A stretch of DNA of 38,369 nt from an uncultured Acidimicrobiaceae bacterium (GCA_937881055.1 CALGFJ010000042.1:1-38369), one strand, 5' to 3'; numbered from the stretch's first letter, positions 21,914-32,397 are shown. Made by a program: numbers and translations. Notes: generated by a model from the sequence alone, not told the origin.

Positions 21914-22882
21914 CTACGTCTTCCCCTTTTCATTTGTGTAACTCAACGTATTGAAATCAAGAGCGCCGCCTTCGGCGGCGTTGGCGGCTTGCGCCGCCAG
22001 CCACTTCATGGTCTGGTCGTCCAAATGCCACTCGCATTGGGCCCAGGCCTTCTGGATCCGACGCAGAGCCTTCATTGTTAAACCCCACTCACGCGAAGCG
22101 GTCCACGTTCTATATCTCCCGTTCCCATTGATCAGCTCGCCGGTATCAAGATCAAGCCACGGCATCGAGTTTCGGGCATCGGCTGACTTGCTCACGTACT
22201 TGGCGCAGTACCAAGACGTCGATACAGCCACTATCTTGATATCAAGCTCGTGGCCGAAGCCGTGATCTTCCACAAGGAGCCTCATCGCGCAGTAGGGGTC
22301 TCCAGTGCGGTAGTCACGAAGGATCTGATCAGCCCGTTCGGCGCGAATCAGCACATGAAAATGCAGCGCCCCTCGGCCCAAGCCATCACTTCGACGCTTG
22401 CCATCTTGAATCTCGGCGGCCCTTGCGTACTGCACGGGGCCGTAGCCCCGACGCAAGTCTTGAATCCATCGATTGAACCGCTTCGAGGCAGTGGCGTTGT
22501 ACAGCGCGATGTCTGTACCCTCGGGTGGCGTGCAAGGACATCGATCACCTCTGGGCAAGAAGTGCTCCGAATCCCCCGGAGCTGTAATCGTGGCCAGAAG
22601 AATTCGGTCAGTGGGCCTATCGGTCCAACCGGATTGGAAGATACGGCCAACCCGCTTGCGATAACTCTCTGCGCAGGGGCCGCAGATCGACCGTGATGCG
22701 CGGTTGCAGCGGCTGAGGTGTTTCTCACGGCACATGCACGCAATCCAATTGGGTCGGTCACACGACTCGTGGCGTTCATCGGCACGCCCCGCGTACAGCC
22801 AGCGGTGTCGCCCGTCTGGGTGGTAGCAGCAGAAGCCAGCTTCGTTGGTCGGTGCGCTATAGTGCGCATTAGTGTGCCTCAC
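21914..22882 (-). CDS. RepSA-like HUH replication initiator (AICE-type)
   Basis: CDRPNWIACMCREKHLSRCNRASRSICGPCAESYRKRVGRI; GALHFHVLIRAE (HxH); WYCAKYVSKSAD (YxxK). Confidence 0.85.
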   Translation of the reverse strand: MRHTNAHYSAPTNEAGFCCYHPDGRHRWLYAGRADERHESCDRPNWIACMCREKHLSRCNRASRSICGPCAESYRKRVGRIFQSGWTDRPTDRILLATITAPGDSEHFLPRGDRCPCTPPEGTDIALYNATASKRFNRWIQDLRRGYGPVQYARAAEIQDGKRRSDGLGRGALHFHVLIRAERADQILRDYRTGDPYCAMRLLVEDHGFGHELDIKIVAVSTSWYCAKYVSKSADARNSMPWLDLDTGELINGNGRYRTWTASREWGLTMKALRRIQKAWAQCEWHLDDQTMKWLAAQAANAAEGGALDFNTLSYTNEKGKT

Positions 22883-22965
22883 GGAATCGATACTAACAGG
22901 TATTAACGCGTATTCATTCGAATCAATTCGATTTCAAGGCCCAGCCGACAAGAAGGAGAAGCCAG

Positions 22966-23433
22966 ATGTCCAGAAAGCCCGAGTTTCAAGAGTTCTACGT
23001 CCCCGTTGGATGGGGAACTTCACCAGGGGAAATACTTTCACTATCGTTCATTCTTTCGGATCCATGGCACCAGATTGGGAAGCACCTTTGGGAAGGGCGG
23101 AAGCGTCTTCAGATTTCGAAGCGCGAAGCTGCGAGCCGAGCAGGGATCTCCGAAGCCTTCTGGCGTCAATTGGAAGGGGGGGGCAAACTGATCAATGGGC
23201 GTCGAGTCGAGCCAAATCCACGACCAGAGAACCTTTATGCCGCACTAAAGGCAGTGGGGGAAGATCCGGAGCCAGCATTCGAATTTCTGCACTGGGATGT
23301 ACCAGAATCCTTGCCGACCCATACGTACGACGATCGCCTCGAGGCGAAGTTGTCACGGCTGCTTCCCCGCGACAGAGCTCTCATTGAAAGCCAAATCGAC
23401 AGAATGCTTGAGCTGTACGTTTCAGCGCACTAA
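22966..23433 (+). CDS. XRE-like HTH regulator
   Basis: HLWEGRKRLQISKREAASRAGISEAFWRQLEGGGKLINGRRVEPNPRPENLYAALKAVG; divergent from rep. Confidence 0.75.
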   Translation: MSRKPEFQEFYVPVGWGTSPGEILSLSFILSDPWHQIGKHLWEGRKRLQISKREAASRAGISEAFWRQLEGGGKLINGRRVEPNPRPENLYAALKAVGEDPEPAFEFLHWDVPESLPTHTYDDRLEAKLSRLLPRDRALIESQIDRMLELYVSAH

Positions 23434-23552
23434 TTATCAACGCGACATCACAGCGCCACAAGTCGTTCGGCCCACCATTACCTATCTGCCAAACATGATC
23501 CGATTGAACTTCGCCCAAATTCCTTGAGAACGAAACCTGTATCTTTAACTGC

Positions 23553-24308
23553 GTGAGCAGCCCACCGTATGACAATCCCGCTGGACGGCTATTCGCGTTC
23601 CTAGAGAAACTTGAAATTCAAAGTCACAAGAGCAGGCCGAACAACACCGCAATGCATGTTTTGGCCGACGCATTGGAAGTTGATGTTGCGAATCCAAAAT
23701 TGTTCTTTTCAAGGCTCGCTGACGTACTCGACCTGCCCGCCCAAATTCGTGAAGCGGTTGAGCATTCGCCTGGCGTACCCGACGTGTTCATCCAATTCCT
23801 ACCAGAAATGCAGCAATACCTTCAGAATCTTGTCAACTCGCTCTCGAATCCTGGAGTCCAAGTTCCGCCACCCACTCTCATTGTTGCAATGAACATCGGC
23901 AACGAAATGCTTTCGCTCCAATCCCCCGAGCAAATACCGGATATTGCTGAACTTTTTGAAGTCCGCGATGACCTAAAGCAATTATTGGATGATGTGGTGA
24001 CAGCTGACATCGATAGTGATCTCGCACAGTTCATTTCCAACCATCTCCATGAAGTCTTAGACGCCATCGACCGATTCACAATCTCTGGAATCGCGCCAAT
24101 TCAAGCCTCCATTTCCCATCTGGTTGGAGATCTTCAACTCAAAATCGGAACCGGAGCAATGGTCGAGAGGACCGACGCCGAAAAGAAGGTCGGGAGTCGG
24201 ATGTGGGACCTTGTCTCACGACTTGCAGACTTGGTCAACATCACGGCTGGGAGCAGCGTCATCTCCGCAGTCGTAATTCAGGCACTCACTTCGGGACGCC
24301 CTCACTAG
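23553..24308 (+). CDS. Hypothetical protein
   Basis: 251-aa ORF with plausible composition and no competing ORF; no family recognised. Confidence 0.55.
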   Translation: MSSPPYDNPAGRLFAFLEKLEIQSHKSRPNNTAMHVLADALEVDVANPKLFFSRLADVLDLPAQIREAVEHSPGVPDVFIQFLPEMQQYLQNLVNSLSNPGVQVPPPTLIVAMNIGNEMLSLQSPEQIPDIAELFEVRDDLKQLLDDVVTADIDSDLAQFISNHLHEVLDAIDRFTISGIAPIQASISHLVGDLQLKIGTGAMVERTDAEKKVGSRMWDLVSRLADLVNITAGSSVISAVVIQALTSGRPH

Positions 24309-24379
24309 GGTTCGACTCGTTCCTTGCTTCGCACGCGCATCCAATCCGCCAGACCGGCAAGACCTAACTGACGCTTTAC

Positions 24380-24415
24380 GCAATTTCCGGGTGCCGTGTT
24401 ACAGGGAGCGCACCC
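24380..24415 (+). repeat. Dispersed repeat F2, copy a
   Basis: gcaatttccgggtgccgtgttacagggagcgcaccc; hairpin GGGTGC...GCACCC. Confidence 0.65.
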
Positions 24416-24490
24416 ACGCGTTCGACATCATGTCCACCGTCGGGTCACTGAGAACTGCCTACGTCCGTCGGAAACCTAGGATCGAAGGCG

Positions 24491-24985
24491 ATGATTGAAA
24501 CGATTTCACTGGGAACCGTACTCATACCCTTCGTCATCCTTGTTTTCGCGGGCGTCTTCTACCAAATTCAGAAGCAGAATCGACGAGAGGGACCACTCCG
24601 ACGTGACGTGCTCGCTCAACCCATTGTCTTTCGATCGTCCATGCCCATGAAAATCAATGGGCCTCTTGGTTGGTCAATGAAAACCCTCGCAGGAATGGAG
24701 ATCGTGGTCACCAGTTTCGGTGTTGGAGCGCGGATTCGGTTCCTCGGTCTTTCCGACGTAATTGGTGCTCAGTACTGGGCGAAATCTTCTGAACTGCGAG
24801 CACACATCGAGAAAATTGTCGTATCTCCTTGGTCATCGAGTGGCGATTGGATTGTGCTTAGCTGCCAGAATCCGAACCGCAGATTTGACGTTGCCGTATT
24901 GGCTGGCGCGCAACAGTCAGCACTCATTCGCGCCCTGTGCGATACCGGAGTGGCATTCTCCCTCGGTGGGACTACTTCGCCATGA
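24491..24985 (+). CDS. Small hypothetical protein with N-terminal TM helix
   Basis: MIETISLGTVLIPFVILVFAGVFYQIQKQNRR then soluble domain. Confidence 0.6.
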   Translation: MIETISLGTVLIPFVILVFAGVFYQIQKQNRREGPLRRDVLAQPIVFRSSMPMKINGPLGWSMKTLAGMEIVVTSFGVGARIRFLGLSDVIGAQYWAKSSELRAHIEKIVVSPWSSSGDWIVLSCQNPNRRFDVAVLAGAQQSALIRALCDTGVAFSLGGTTSP

Positions 24986-24994
24986 CTCAAGTCG

Positions 24995-25039
24995 CCAGTC
25001 GGAGAATGTGCACGTCGGCCCTCCGATGCGAACCCGCAC
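24995..25039 (+). repeat. Dispersed repeat F1, copy a
   Basis: ccagtcggagaatgtgcacgtcggccctccgatgcgaacccgcac. Confidence 0.85.
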
Positions 25040-25311
25040 TCCTCCCGATTGCTCAGACCGCCAGGTACCGACCTCAGGAGGCCCTCTTGATGAGGTCCCG
25101 CTTGAGCAGGTAGTCCGGGGTCGCAGAGATCCTCGTCGTGATTGGGACTGACGAGGAATGCGCACGGCGTAGGCTTAGGGACGAATTACGCGCGGAGCTT
25201 CAGGCGGAGCAACGCGAAGAAGTCCCGCTTCCGTGGCGGCTGGAGAAAACCCCTAAATCGACGAGCCGTCACCACCTGTCCCTTGAGGCGCCCGCTGTTG
25301 CGGGGTGGTAT

Positions 25312-26343
25312 TTACAGTCGCCTACGCCGAAGAAGCAATCGATCATTGCCGCCTATGAAGGCGAAGATTGCCACCACCAACGCGATGACCGTGACGGTCC
25401 CGAACCCTATCCACATCATGAGAAATCCATGGAACTGTGGGTGGAAGAGTGAGCCTTGCCATTCCTGCAGACCGAGCCTATGGAATTCGGGGGCGGCGTT
25501 TTGATTGAGAGCTAGTTTCTGGGCCTGTGGAAGCTTCGGGTAGATCTGGTTGTTGAACTGGTTCATACTCAGGACGTGTCCAAATCGGTTCGTGAAGTAA
25601 AGATTGACGCTGCCGTAGTCATAGTGGGCCAGGTAATTGCCATTTTTCAAGGGCACACCCCCATAGCTTGCAGGCATCCGCTTTACGAACCAGAGGAGCG
25701 TCTCTTGGAAGAAGGGCCACATGCTCGCCCATAAGTAGATGGCGATCATCATCGCGGTTGTTGCGGCCAACGCGACAAGCACGCGACGAAAGACGATGCC
25801 GAGGAGTGCACCGGCGAGGAGTCCAATCACGCTGGAGAATGTCATCATCCACGGGTTCGTGAAGAAGACGTGATTCGCCCAGACATTCCAAAACTGAGGC
25901 GAGAGATCGAACCACAGCCGACTAAGGACGATTCCCAAGAGGAATGATAAGACAGTCAGCTCTAAGACGAAGACCATGAGTGTCGTGGCCACCAGTCGTC
26001 GGCGTCCCACACCTTGAGTCCAAGCGAAGCGAAAGGTTCCGGTCTCGAGAGGGCGCGCGAACATCGGCGCTCCGATGAAGACCGCCGCGAGGACTGGTAG
26101 GTAGAAGGCGTACGTCGAAACGCTGTAGAAGGTGCCGTCGAAGACCTGTCCCGCGAGAATGACTGCCCTCGGATGACCGACTTGGTGGACGACCGTAAGA
26201 GCGACCGCAGTGAAAGCCAGATAGATCACGGCGACGCTAATCAGCGCGGTTCGATTCAGTCTGAGGACTCCCGGTATGAGCCGCGGCAGCCACGAGGCCT
26301 TTGATGTGGGCGTGCCCACTGTGGGGGTGAGAGTCGCGGTCAT
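25312..26343 (-). CDS. ABC-2 type transporter permease
   Basis: Multiple TM segments; FARPLETGTFRFAWTQGVGRRRLVATTLMVFVLELTVLS; adjacent to the ATPase. Confidence 0.82.
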   Translation of the reverse strand: MTATLTPTVGTPTSKASWLPRLIPGVLRLNRTALISVAVIYLAFTAVALTVVHQVGHPRAVILAGQVFDGTFYSVSTYAFYLPVLAAVFIGAPMFARPLETGTFRFAWTQGVGRRRLVATTLMVFVLELTVLSFLLGIVLSRLWFDLSPQFWNVWANHVFFTNPWMMTFSSVIGLLAGALLGIVFRRVLVALAATTAMMIAIYLWASMWPFFQETLLWFVKRMPASYGGVPLKNGNYLAHYDYGSVNLYFTNRFGHVLSMNQFNNQIYPKLPQAQKLALNQNAAPEFHRLGLQEWQGSLFHPQFHGFLMMWIGFGTVTVIALVVAIFAFIGGNDRLLLRRRRL

Positions 26344-27218
26344 TTGGTCGGCCCTCCTGAACCGGAAGGGGAACGTTCCAGGTACGCGTACGTCAGATCT
26401 TCTAGCGTCACGGGGGCGAGTAGAGCATTGCCGGTCGGAGGAACCGCAAAGCGGATGACTCGCGGTGCGAGAGTCAATGGATGGGCTTGAGAGATGACCG
26501 ACCCGTGGCCATCGTGCACGAGCCCGGCTTCTGCCGCGGTCCCGGTGAAGATTCGGTGGTGGTCCAGAAGTTCGTCGATTTCCCCTCCAACGACTGCCTC
26601 TCCGTCTTTGATGAGCACGAGGTGGCTCGCAATCTTCTCAACTTCCGCAATGACGTGTGAAGAGAAGATGATGGTCATGCCGCTATCGGCGCAGTGTCCC
26701 ATGAGCTCGCCCAGTAAATCCCGTCGGGCGATGGGGTCGAGGCTGGACAGTGGTTCGTCGAGCACCAGGAGCTCCGGCGCGCGCGCGAGGGCCAGGGTGA
26801 TGGCGAGTTGAGCACGTTGCCCGCCAGAGAGTTTCGACACTCTCTGCTTGAGATCGATGTCGAGGCGTTGGAGCCGTACGACCGCAGCATCGAAGTCGAA
26901 CAACATGTTGAAAGCACGTGCGATGTGTACGGCGTCGCCCACGGTCCGACTGGTGGACACCGGACCGTCTTGCGCGACGTAGGCGACTCGCCCCAGCGCC
27001 TCTAAGGATCCGGGAGCCAGGTTGTCGAAGAGGGATATGGCGCCGGTCGATGGGGTGAGTAGGCCGGTTACGAGGTTGAGGAGAGTCGTCTTTCCCGCGC
27101 CATTGGATCCAACGAGCGCAGTGACACTTCCGGAAGGGATTGTCGCCGTCACTGATCGCAGCGCTGTGCACCTTCGGAAACTGCGTGAGACAGCTTCTAT
27201 CTGTACGGCACTGGTCAC
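26340..27218 (-). CDS. ABC transporter ATP-binding protein
   Basis: Walker A GSNGAGKTTLLNLVTG, LSGGQRAQLAITLALARAPELLVLDEPLSSLD; GTG start at 27218 overlaps the GntR gene. Confidence 0.93.
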   Translation of the reverse strand: MTSAVQIEAVSRSFRRCTALRSVTATIPSGSVTALVGSNGAGKTTLLNLVTGLLTPSTGAISLFDNLAPGSLEALGRVAYVAQDGPVSTSRTVGDAVHIARAFNMLFDFDAAVVRLQRLDIDLKQRVSKLSGGQRAQLAITLALARAPELLVLDEPLSSLDPIARRDLLGELMGHCADSGMTIIFSSHVIAEVEKIASHLVLIKDGEAVVGGEIDELLDHHRIFTGTAAEAGLVHDGHGSVISQAHPLTLAPRVIRFAVPPTGNALLAPVTLEDLTYAYLERSPSGSGGPTK

Positions 27219-27676
27219 TGGCTGACACCTCCGGTGAGGATCGAAGACGAGTGACCGAGTGACTCCAACGTGCTCTGGAGGAGAGTCATGATGTCGACGT
27301 GGTTGAGGCCTGCCTTTGTTGCGGATTCGAGCCATCCGTCGATGAATTCCTGTCGGAGCTTTTCGAACGCCTCAGCACTGAGCGTGGGGGGCGAGGCGAC
27401 GATGAAGGTGCCGACCCCGGGCCGCCCCGCTGCGATTCCTTTGGTCTCAAGCTCCCGGTACGCCTTCAGCACCGTGTTGGGATTGATGGCGAGGGACTCG
27501 ACCACCTCCTTGATTCGAGGAAGGCGGTCACCGACGTTGAGATAGCCGATGCGCAACGCCTGCTCGACCTGAATAACGAGTTGGACGTAGGTCGGCACAC
27601 CTGATGAAGCGTTGAGGCGAAACCTGATTGGAGACTGATCGCCGTGCGCGCTGTTTACTTCTTTATCTAGTTTCAT
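27215..27676 (-). CDS. GntR-family regulator (YtrA-like)
   Basis: VPTYVQLVIQVEQALRIGYLNVGDRLPRIKEVVESLAINPNTVLKAYRELETKGIAAGRPGVGTFI. Confidence 0.92.
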   Translation of the reverse strand: MKLDKEVNSAHGDQSPIRFRLNASSGVPTYVQLVIQVEQALRIGYLNVGDRLPRIKEVVESLAINPNTVLKAYRELETKGIAAGRPGVGTFIVASPPTLSAEAFEKLRQEFIDGWLESATKAGLNHVDIMTLLQSTLESLGHSSSILTGGVSQ

Positions 27677-28184
27677 AGGGAAACTTTAGCCCAGGTGGAA
27701 GGCGTAGTGCTAGCCGGTCATTGGAAATCTCCATAGTTCGTACCCAATCGGGCCATGCTCATTCGACAGTCCCAGGCGGTGCGCTATCGGTTCGGGCCGG
27801 TGATTCGACCTTGCCCTTTCCCGAGTATGCACTTGAATTAGGTTCGAACTTATGCACTACGGTTCTGCCACTTATGGTCCGACCACTCCGGGCGAGAAGA
27901 GACGCAGGAAGCTGCGCTACCGGTATCATCCACCCATACCGAGGCAGTTCAATTCTTTCCAGCGTTGCATCTGGCGGGTTCAACGACTAATTCTCGGCGA
28001 TAACAAACGCTCACATTAAGGGTTACTGGCTCGGATCAGGTGCCAGTGCGAGGTTGCAGACCTAATGTCACGTCGGGCCCCTGATCAGAAGCCGTACCTA
28101 ATTACCACGCCCCAACGGGTCCCGAGTTTGCCGAAGTGGGGCGCGAGTGTTCGGCGAGCTACATAAAGTTGAGCCGAATTGCGC

Positions 28185-28601
28185 TTACAGCTGAACCTCG
28201 AAGAGGCAGAGGCAGATCCACTCGGTTAGATGATCGATCTTTAGAGTCTCTTGGAACAAGAAGTAACTGCCCGGCATTCCCGATTTGTGAATTTCCATCT
28301 GAAAATCGGCGCCGGGTGTTACTTCATTCTCAAACCAACGAATGAGCGCCGTAGCAATCATTCGACAAGCTTTTCCGGGATCCAGGTTCTTCTTTAGAAG
28401 GCCTGAACGAAGCGGAGAGTCGTAGATTGAGAGTCTCATGTCGGAGTCCACTTCACTCCTCCATATGGTGTCTTTGATGTCTTCGAGAATTCCGCCATCA
28501 GAAAGCTCTTTAGCAACTGATGCTGGCACCTGAAGTACAAATACCGGAGGTGGTGTGTACTCCTCTCGCGGTGTCTCAATCTCCTGTAAGAGAGAATTCA
28601 A
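28185..28601 (-). CDS. Hypothetical protein
   Basis: 138-aa ORF, acidic, 26 nt downstream of 28628-28954. Confidence 0.5.
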   Translation of the reverse strand: MNSLLQEIETPREEYTPPPVFVLQVPASVAKELSDGGILEDIKDTIWRSEVDSDMRLSIYDSPLRSGLLKKNLDPGKACRMIATALIRWFENEVTPGADFQMEIHKSGMPGSYFLFQETLKIDHLTEWICLCLFEVQL

Positions 28602-28627
28602 CTCATCGTTCTCGAGGGCGAGTGTTC

Positions 28628-28954
28628 TTAGTTCGTCGGGTCAATAGCCAGAGATTCCCACTCGGCATCGTCGTAGTCTTCTTCTTCGATGAACTTGACG
28701 CGCATCGCCTTGACGTAGGTACCGCCGTCGAAATCCTCGGTGAGGATCTCGACGGGGTAGGTCCCATCACCGTAACCGGCAGTGATAGCGAAACCCGAGA
28801 GACCTAATCGACCGGGAACTTCTGACGCGAGTGATGAGGGGCTTGCTCTGGAAATCTCAAGCGGCGTGGGGATGCGCTCGGTTATCGCAAAATCAGTAAC
28901 GAGGATCATCCCGGCGTCGACCCGAAGAACGCCAACCTCTATCCATCGTGCCAT
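28628..28954 (-). CDS. Hypothetical protein (possibly DUF4241-like)
   Basis: VDAGMILVTDFAITE ... GLSGFAITAGYGDGTYPVEILTEDFDGGTYVKAMRVKFIEE. Confidence 0.5.
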   Translation of the reverse strand: MARWIEVGVLRVDAGMILVTDFAITERIPTPLEISRASPSSLASEVPGRLGLSGFAITAGYGDGTYPVEILTEDFDGGTYVKAMRVKFIEEEDYDDAEWESLAIDPTN

Positions 28955-29358
28955 CAGATCCTCACTTTGCTGGTGGTGACTTAATCTTCGACACTACGCG
29001 AGGATCATGGCCAGAGATCAGCCCCGAATTATCACAACTCCACGTGAAGGGGGGGGCTCCGTCGATGAATGCCGAGCCGCGGCGCGTTCGAGACACCTTG
29101 GCGCGCAGCCGCGCAGGGGCGCGCTATTGACACCTGCCCATGTAGGGCCACCGCTAAAGGTTTTGCTGGTCATCTTTATTGCTCCCATGCGCGAGTTCAT
29201 CGAACGTTCCCCGTAATGCGAGCGTCTCAAAATAATCCAAACTCGGCCCTTGTGAGTTCTGATTTCGCGCCCCTGCTTAGCGTTTTACACCACCGTCGGA
29301 CCAGAGTGCATCGCTTCCAAGGTGACGCACAGTACAGAGAAGAGATGGTTAGGAGACA

Positions 29359-29661
29359 ATGAGTAGAGAGACCAGAAACACCAAGAGCGTGGAAGGGCGC
29401 ACGAGGCTAAGCAACTTCCTCATAAAAGCATTGATCGCCGTAGCTCTGATCGTCGCCGATGGATCCGCGATTGCTATCCGCTTCGCGTCAGCTGCTCCGA
29501 CTCCCGCGTGCATGGCGGCTGCTGCTGTCGAAACCAGTGGGGTCACCGTGGCCAAACTCAAAGTCATCGTCGCTCACGTTTCCTACAACGTGATTACACC
29601 ACCCTTCGTTCGAGGATCCGCCTGTGGCCAGTTCGCCCTCGTCGGGCGCTGGGCCAAGTAG
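29359..29661 (+). CDS. Small secreted/membrane protein
   Basis: FLIKALIAVALIVADGSAIAIRFASAAP signal/TM segment; 27 nt before the next ORF. Confidence 0.5.
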   Translation: MSRETRNTKSVEGRTRLSNFLIKALIAVALIVADGSAIAIRFASAAPTPACMAAAAVETSGVTVAKLKVIVAHVSYNVITPPFVRGSACGQFALVGRWAK

Positions 29662-29688
29662 CCCAGCGATTCATAACCGGGAGTAGTC

Positions 29689-30693
29689 GTGGCCAAAAAA
29701 AAGATCAACAAGAAGAAGGTACTGTCGGCGTACTTCGTTGCGAGTCTCGGACTTGCAGGAGTGAGTTACGGGGTACGCAGACACTCCTTGACGACTCTTG
29801 GCCACAGTGCTGAGGCCCTTGGCCTCTTCTCTTTGCTCGGAGCTGCGATCTATTTGATACTGCACTTGAAACAAAAAGGTGTGGCGACGGGTTTGCACAA
29901 AGTTGCGTCTAGCATGGGGCACTTTGTCCTTGCCTGGTTGGGCGCGGGCCTTGCCATATTTTCTCTCGGGGCGTTCATCCACATGGATCTCGTGAGCGCG
30001 ATCGTCACGTCGGCAATCTGCGGGCCATTGGCGGTCCTACTGGTTTCGGACAAGTTAATAGTCATCGTCTTCTGGCTCGCATGGAGTTGGGCGGTGGGTG
30101 AGTTCTTGTACAAGACAGAGTTTGCTCACGACAGCGATGACAAGGGACTTTCTGGTGCCGCAAATAAGTTTCGCAAGCTCGTCGACCCCTCCAGCGAGAA
30201 GGCACCAACTGAGAAGCCAGAGGGGGCGCACTTTCTACACACGCGCGAAACAATCGAGGACTTCATCATCGACGAGAAAGATCTGCCGGGTCGTATTTCG
30301 TTAGGCATCGCACACCTCGCCACGGGCTGGGGCAAAAAGAAAGAGAAGGTTCACTTTGGGGCGCCGGACGATACGCCCGTCATTATTTACGGAATGACAC
30401 GATCGGGCAAGACGCAGCTGCTCATCCGATACATCCTCAATCTCGACGGGAGCGTCTCCACCCACCTGGTAGTTACCAGTACCAAGGGACCCAAACAAGA
30501 AAGAAGCGAGGCAAGAGTTCGAAATGAAAGAAGCGCGACAGACTTTCGATGGACAAGTTCGGATCCTCCTGGGGGACGAGTCGTTTGGCGCTCGAGGACT
30601 ATTCACTGGCTACATCGAGCACGAAGACATTCCGACATTCGGAGGAACCATACCGTTCGATGGGCCTCAAAGTTAGTCTGGGTATCTCGTTGA
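29689..30693 (+). pseudogene. Truncated membrane-anchored P-loop ATPase, coupling-protein (VirD4/TraG)-like
   Basis: N-terminal TM helices, VIIYGMTRSGKTQLLIRYIL Walker A, then low-complexity out-of-family tail and stop; no Walker B. Confidence 0.55.
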
Positions 30694-30827
30694 CGTAGAT
30701 CCGGCTGCAATGCACCGGATAGCGATTCAGAAGTTTCAAATCGCATTTGTTGGCGGGCGGGTCGCCGAAGCCATCCTTGAAGACGGAATGGTTGTGGGGA
30801 TCGGACTGACTCCATTTTAGCCTCAGT

Positions 30828-30863
30828 GCAGTTTGCGGGTGCTGTGATACAGAGTGCGCACCC
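30828..30863 (+). repeat. Dispersed repeat F2, copy b
   Basis: gcagtttgcgggtgctgtgatacagagtgcgcaccc. Confidence 0.85.
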
Positions 30864-30873
30864 GACTACTCCG

Positions 30874-31278
30874 TCAGCGATTTCGCAATGATGGAGGAAT
30901 CAATTTCTTGGGCTGATTTCGCTGGTAAATCGAAACGGTGAATCCCACGAACACCAAGAAGGCAACTCCCGCCAAGGTGCTAAAGACCAGCACGATGCGA
31001 CCGGCTGTCGACTTGCCGATGGCCTCAGCAATAACGGCGAGAATTCCAGCCACCGCAAGTGACCCAATACTGATCGCATTCGCCAAACACGCAGCAGCAA
31101 CCCGGATTCGAGATTCGTTTGATCGACCGGAAACATCGACGGTCACGTCTTCCCACCTGACGTTGCCCTTCCAAGTCCGTTGCGCGATCCGAAACGACGC
31201 CACTGCTGCGATCACCACTACAGCATCAATCAGTAATAGCGATGCGATTTTGGGGCCTTCTTTCTGCGCAACTTTCAA
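30874..31278 (-). CDS. Small membrane protein
   Basis: Three hydrophobic segments (LLLIDAVVVIAAVASF; ANAISIGSLAVAGILAVIAEAIG; IVLVFSTLAGVAFLVFVGFTVSIY). Confidence 0.55.
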   Translation of the reverse strand: MKVAQKEGPKIASLLLIDAVVVIAAVASFRIAQRTWKGNVRWEDVTVDVSGRSNESRIRVAAACLANAISIGSLAVAGILAVIAEAIGKSTAGRIVLVFSTLAGVAFLVFVGFTVSIYQRNQPKKLIPPSLRNR

Positions 31279-31320
31279 CTGAGGCTATATCACCAATTAC
31301 CCGGTCGCCCAGACCTCAAT

Positions 31321-31349
31321 CCTCCAGTCGGAGAATGTGGAGGTCGGCC
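31321..31349 (+). repeat. Dispersed repeat F1, copy b
   Basis: cctccagtcggagaatgtggaggtcggcc. Confidence 0.8.
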
Positions 31350-31385
31350 CGCCCTCAGCAGTACTTCTCTTCACCCCAATATTCG

Positions 31386-32117
31386 CTATTGGCAGGCGAC
31401 TTGAACCGGGATTCCCGCTTCAGTTTTGGGAAACCGTATACAGACGCTTGAAGAAGTCAGGACGCCGTTGACCTTTAACTTCCAAGTGATCGCGACGACT
31501 CCACCTTGACCCGGTCGAAAGGTCGGTTGCTTCAGGAGTATGTAGTTACTTCCATTGAAGAACTGCGCGACGTCCGCCCCCGAAACGGCCCTTCCACTTG
31601 ACGCGGCGTCGGCTACTGCGCTGCGACTTGCGTTGAGCACGGACGGCAACTCCTCCCAATCTGCAATGGCTTTAGCCGGACACGGGATTGCGGTTGGAAG
31701 CCGACCCACCCTTGTTGAGAAATCGACGCACGACTGCCTAAAAGTGACGTCATTTCCGAACATGACGAGTCGCGGGTAATCGAAAACGTCTCCAACGTTA
31801 AAGACGAGTGTGATGTTCGATTTGTTCACCGGCACCGTGGCTACGGCGTTAGCAACATCCGCAGCGTTCACGATCTGAGACGGTCGAGAGTGATTCGCTG
31901 TCGAGAAGGCATAATCGGCCACCGCCAATACGCCCGAGGGCTTGGCGGCACCAGCTGTCGGACTCATCACCAAGGTTGTTGTTGCGAGCACTACACCTAT
32001 CAAGAGTGTGAAACCTATGCGGTCGCCTGCTTGCGCGTGCCCTCGACGCTGCCTTAACTTCGTTCGGCTAGCTCGACATGGACCAAGGTTCTTTAGTTCA
32101 CGACACTTTCGCGACAT
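31386..32117 (-). CDS. Secreted hypothetical protein
   Basis: Signal-like FTLLIGVVLATTTLVMSPTAGAA; 243 aa. Confidence 0.6.
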   Translation of the reverse strand: MSRKCRELKNLGPCRASRTKLRQRRGHAQAGDRIGFTLLIGVVLATTTLVMSPTAGAAKPSGVLAVADYAFSTANHSRPSQIVNAADVANAVATVPVNKSNITLVFNVGDVFDYPRLVMFGNDVTFRQSCVDFSTRVGRLPTAIPCPAKAIADWEELPSVLNASRSAVADAASSGRAVSGADVAQFFNGSNYILLKQPTFRPGQGGVVAITWKLKVNGVLTSSSVCIRFPKTEAGIPVQVACQ

Positions 32118-32227
32118 CTTGAAAGTCCCCCTTTGGGCTAATCACTCCGTCGAGCACATTCATCAACCATTATCTCCGTATTTTCAACGTCTGACCTAAG
32201 AATTCCTATGGCATCCAATGCTGCAAT

Positions 32228-32274
32228 CTCCAGTCGGAGAATGTGTAGGTCGGCCCTCCGACGCGAACCCACAC
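32228..32274 (+). repeat. Dispersed repeat F1, copy c
   Basis: ctccagtcggagaatgtgtaggtcggccctccgacgcgaacccacac. Confidence 0.85.
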
Positions 32275-32397
32275 GCTGCAGGGTAACGAATCGAGAATTC
32301 CAGGGTTCATGCCACGGCCCAACCTGACGCAGCGAACAAGATTTCCTGCGATCAACCTAGGCCTAAATCCAAGATGAGCCTAACGATGCACCTCTCA

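Noticed and set aside
25138-25504. Overlapping + strand ORFs (104 and 120 aa)
   Set aside because: Low-complexity composition, overlapping the 3' end of the ABC permease on the opposite strand.
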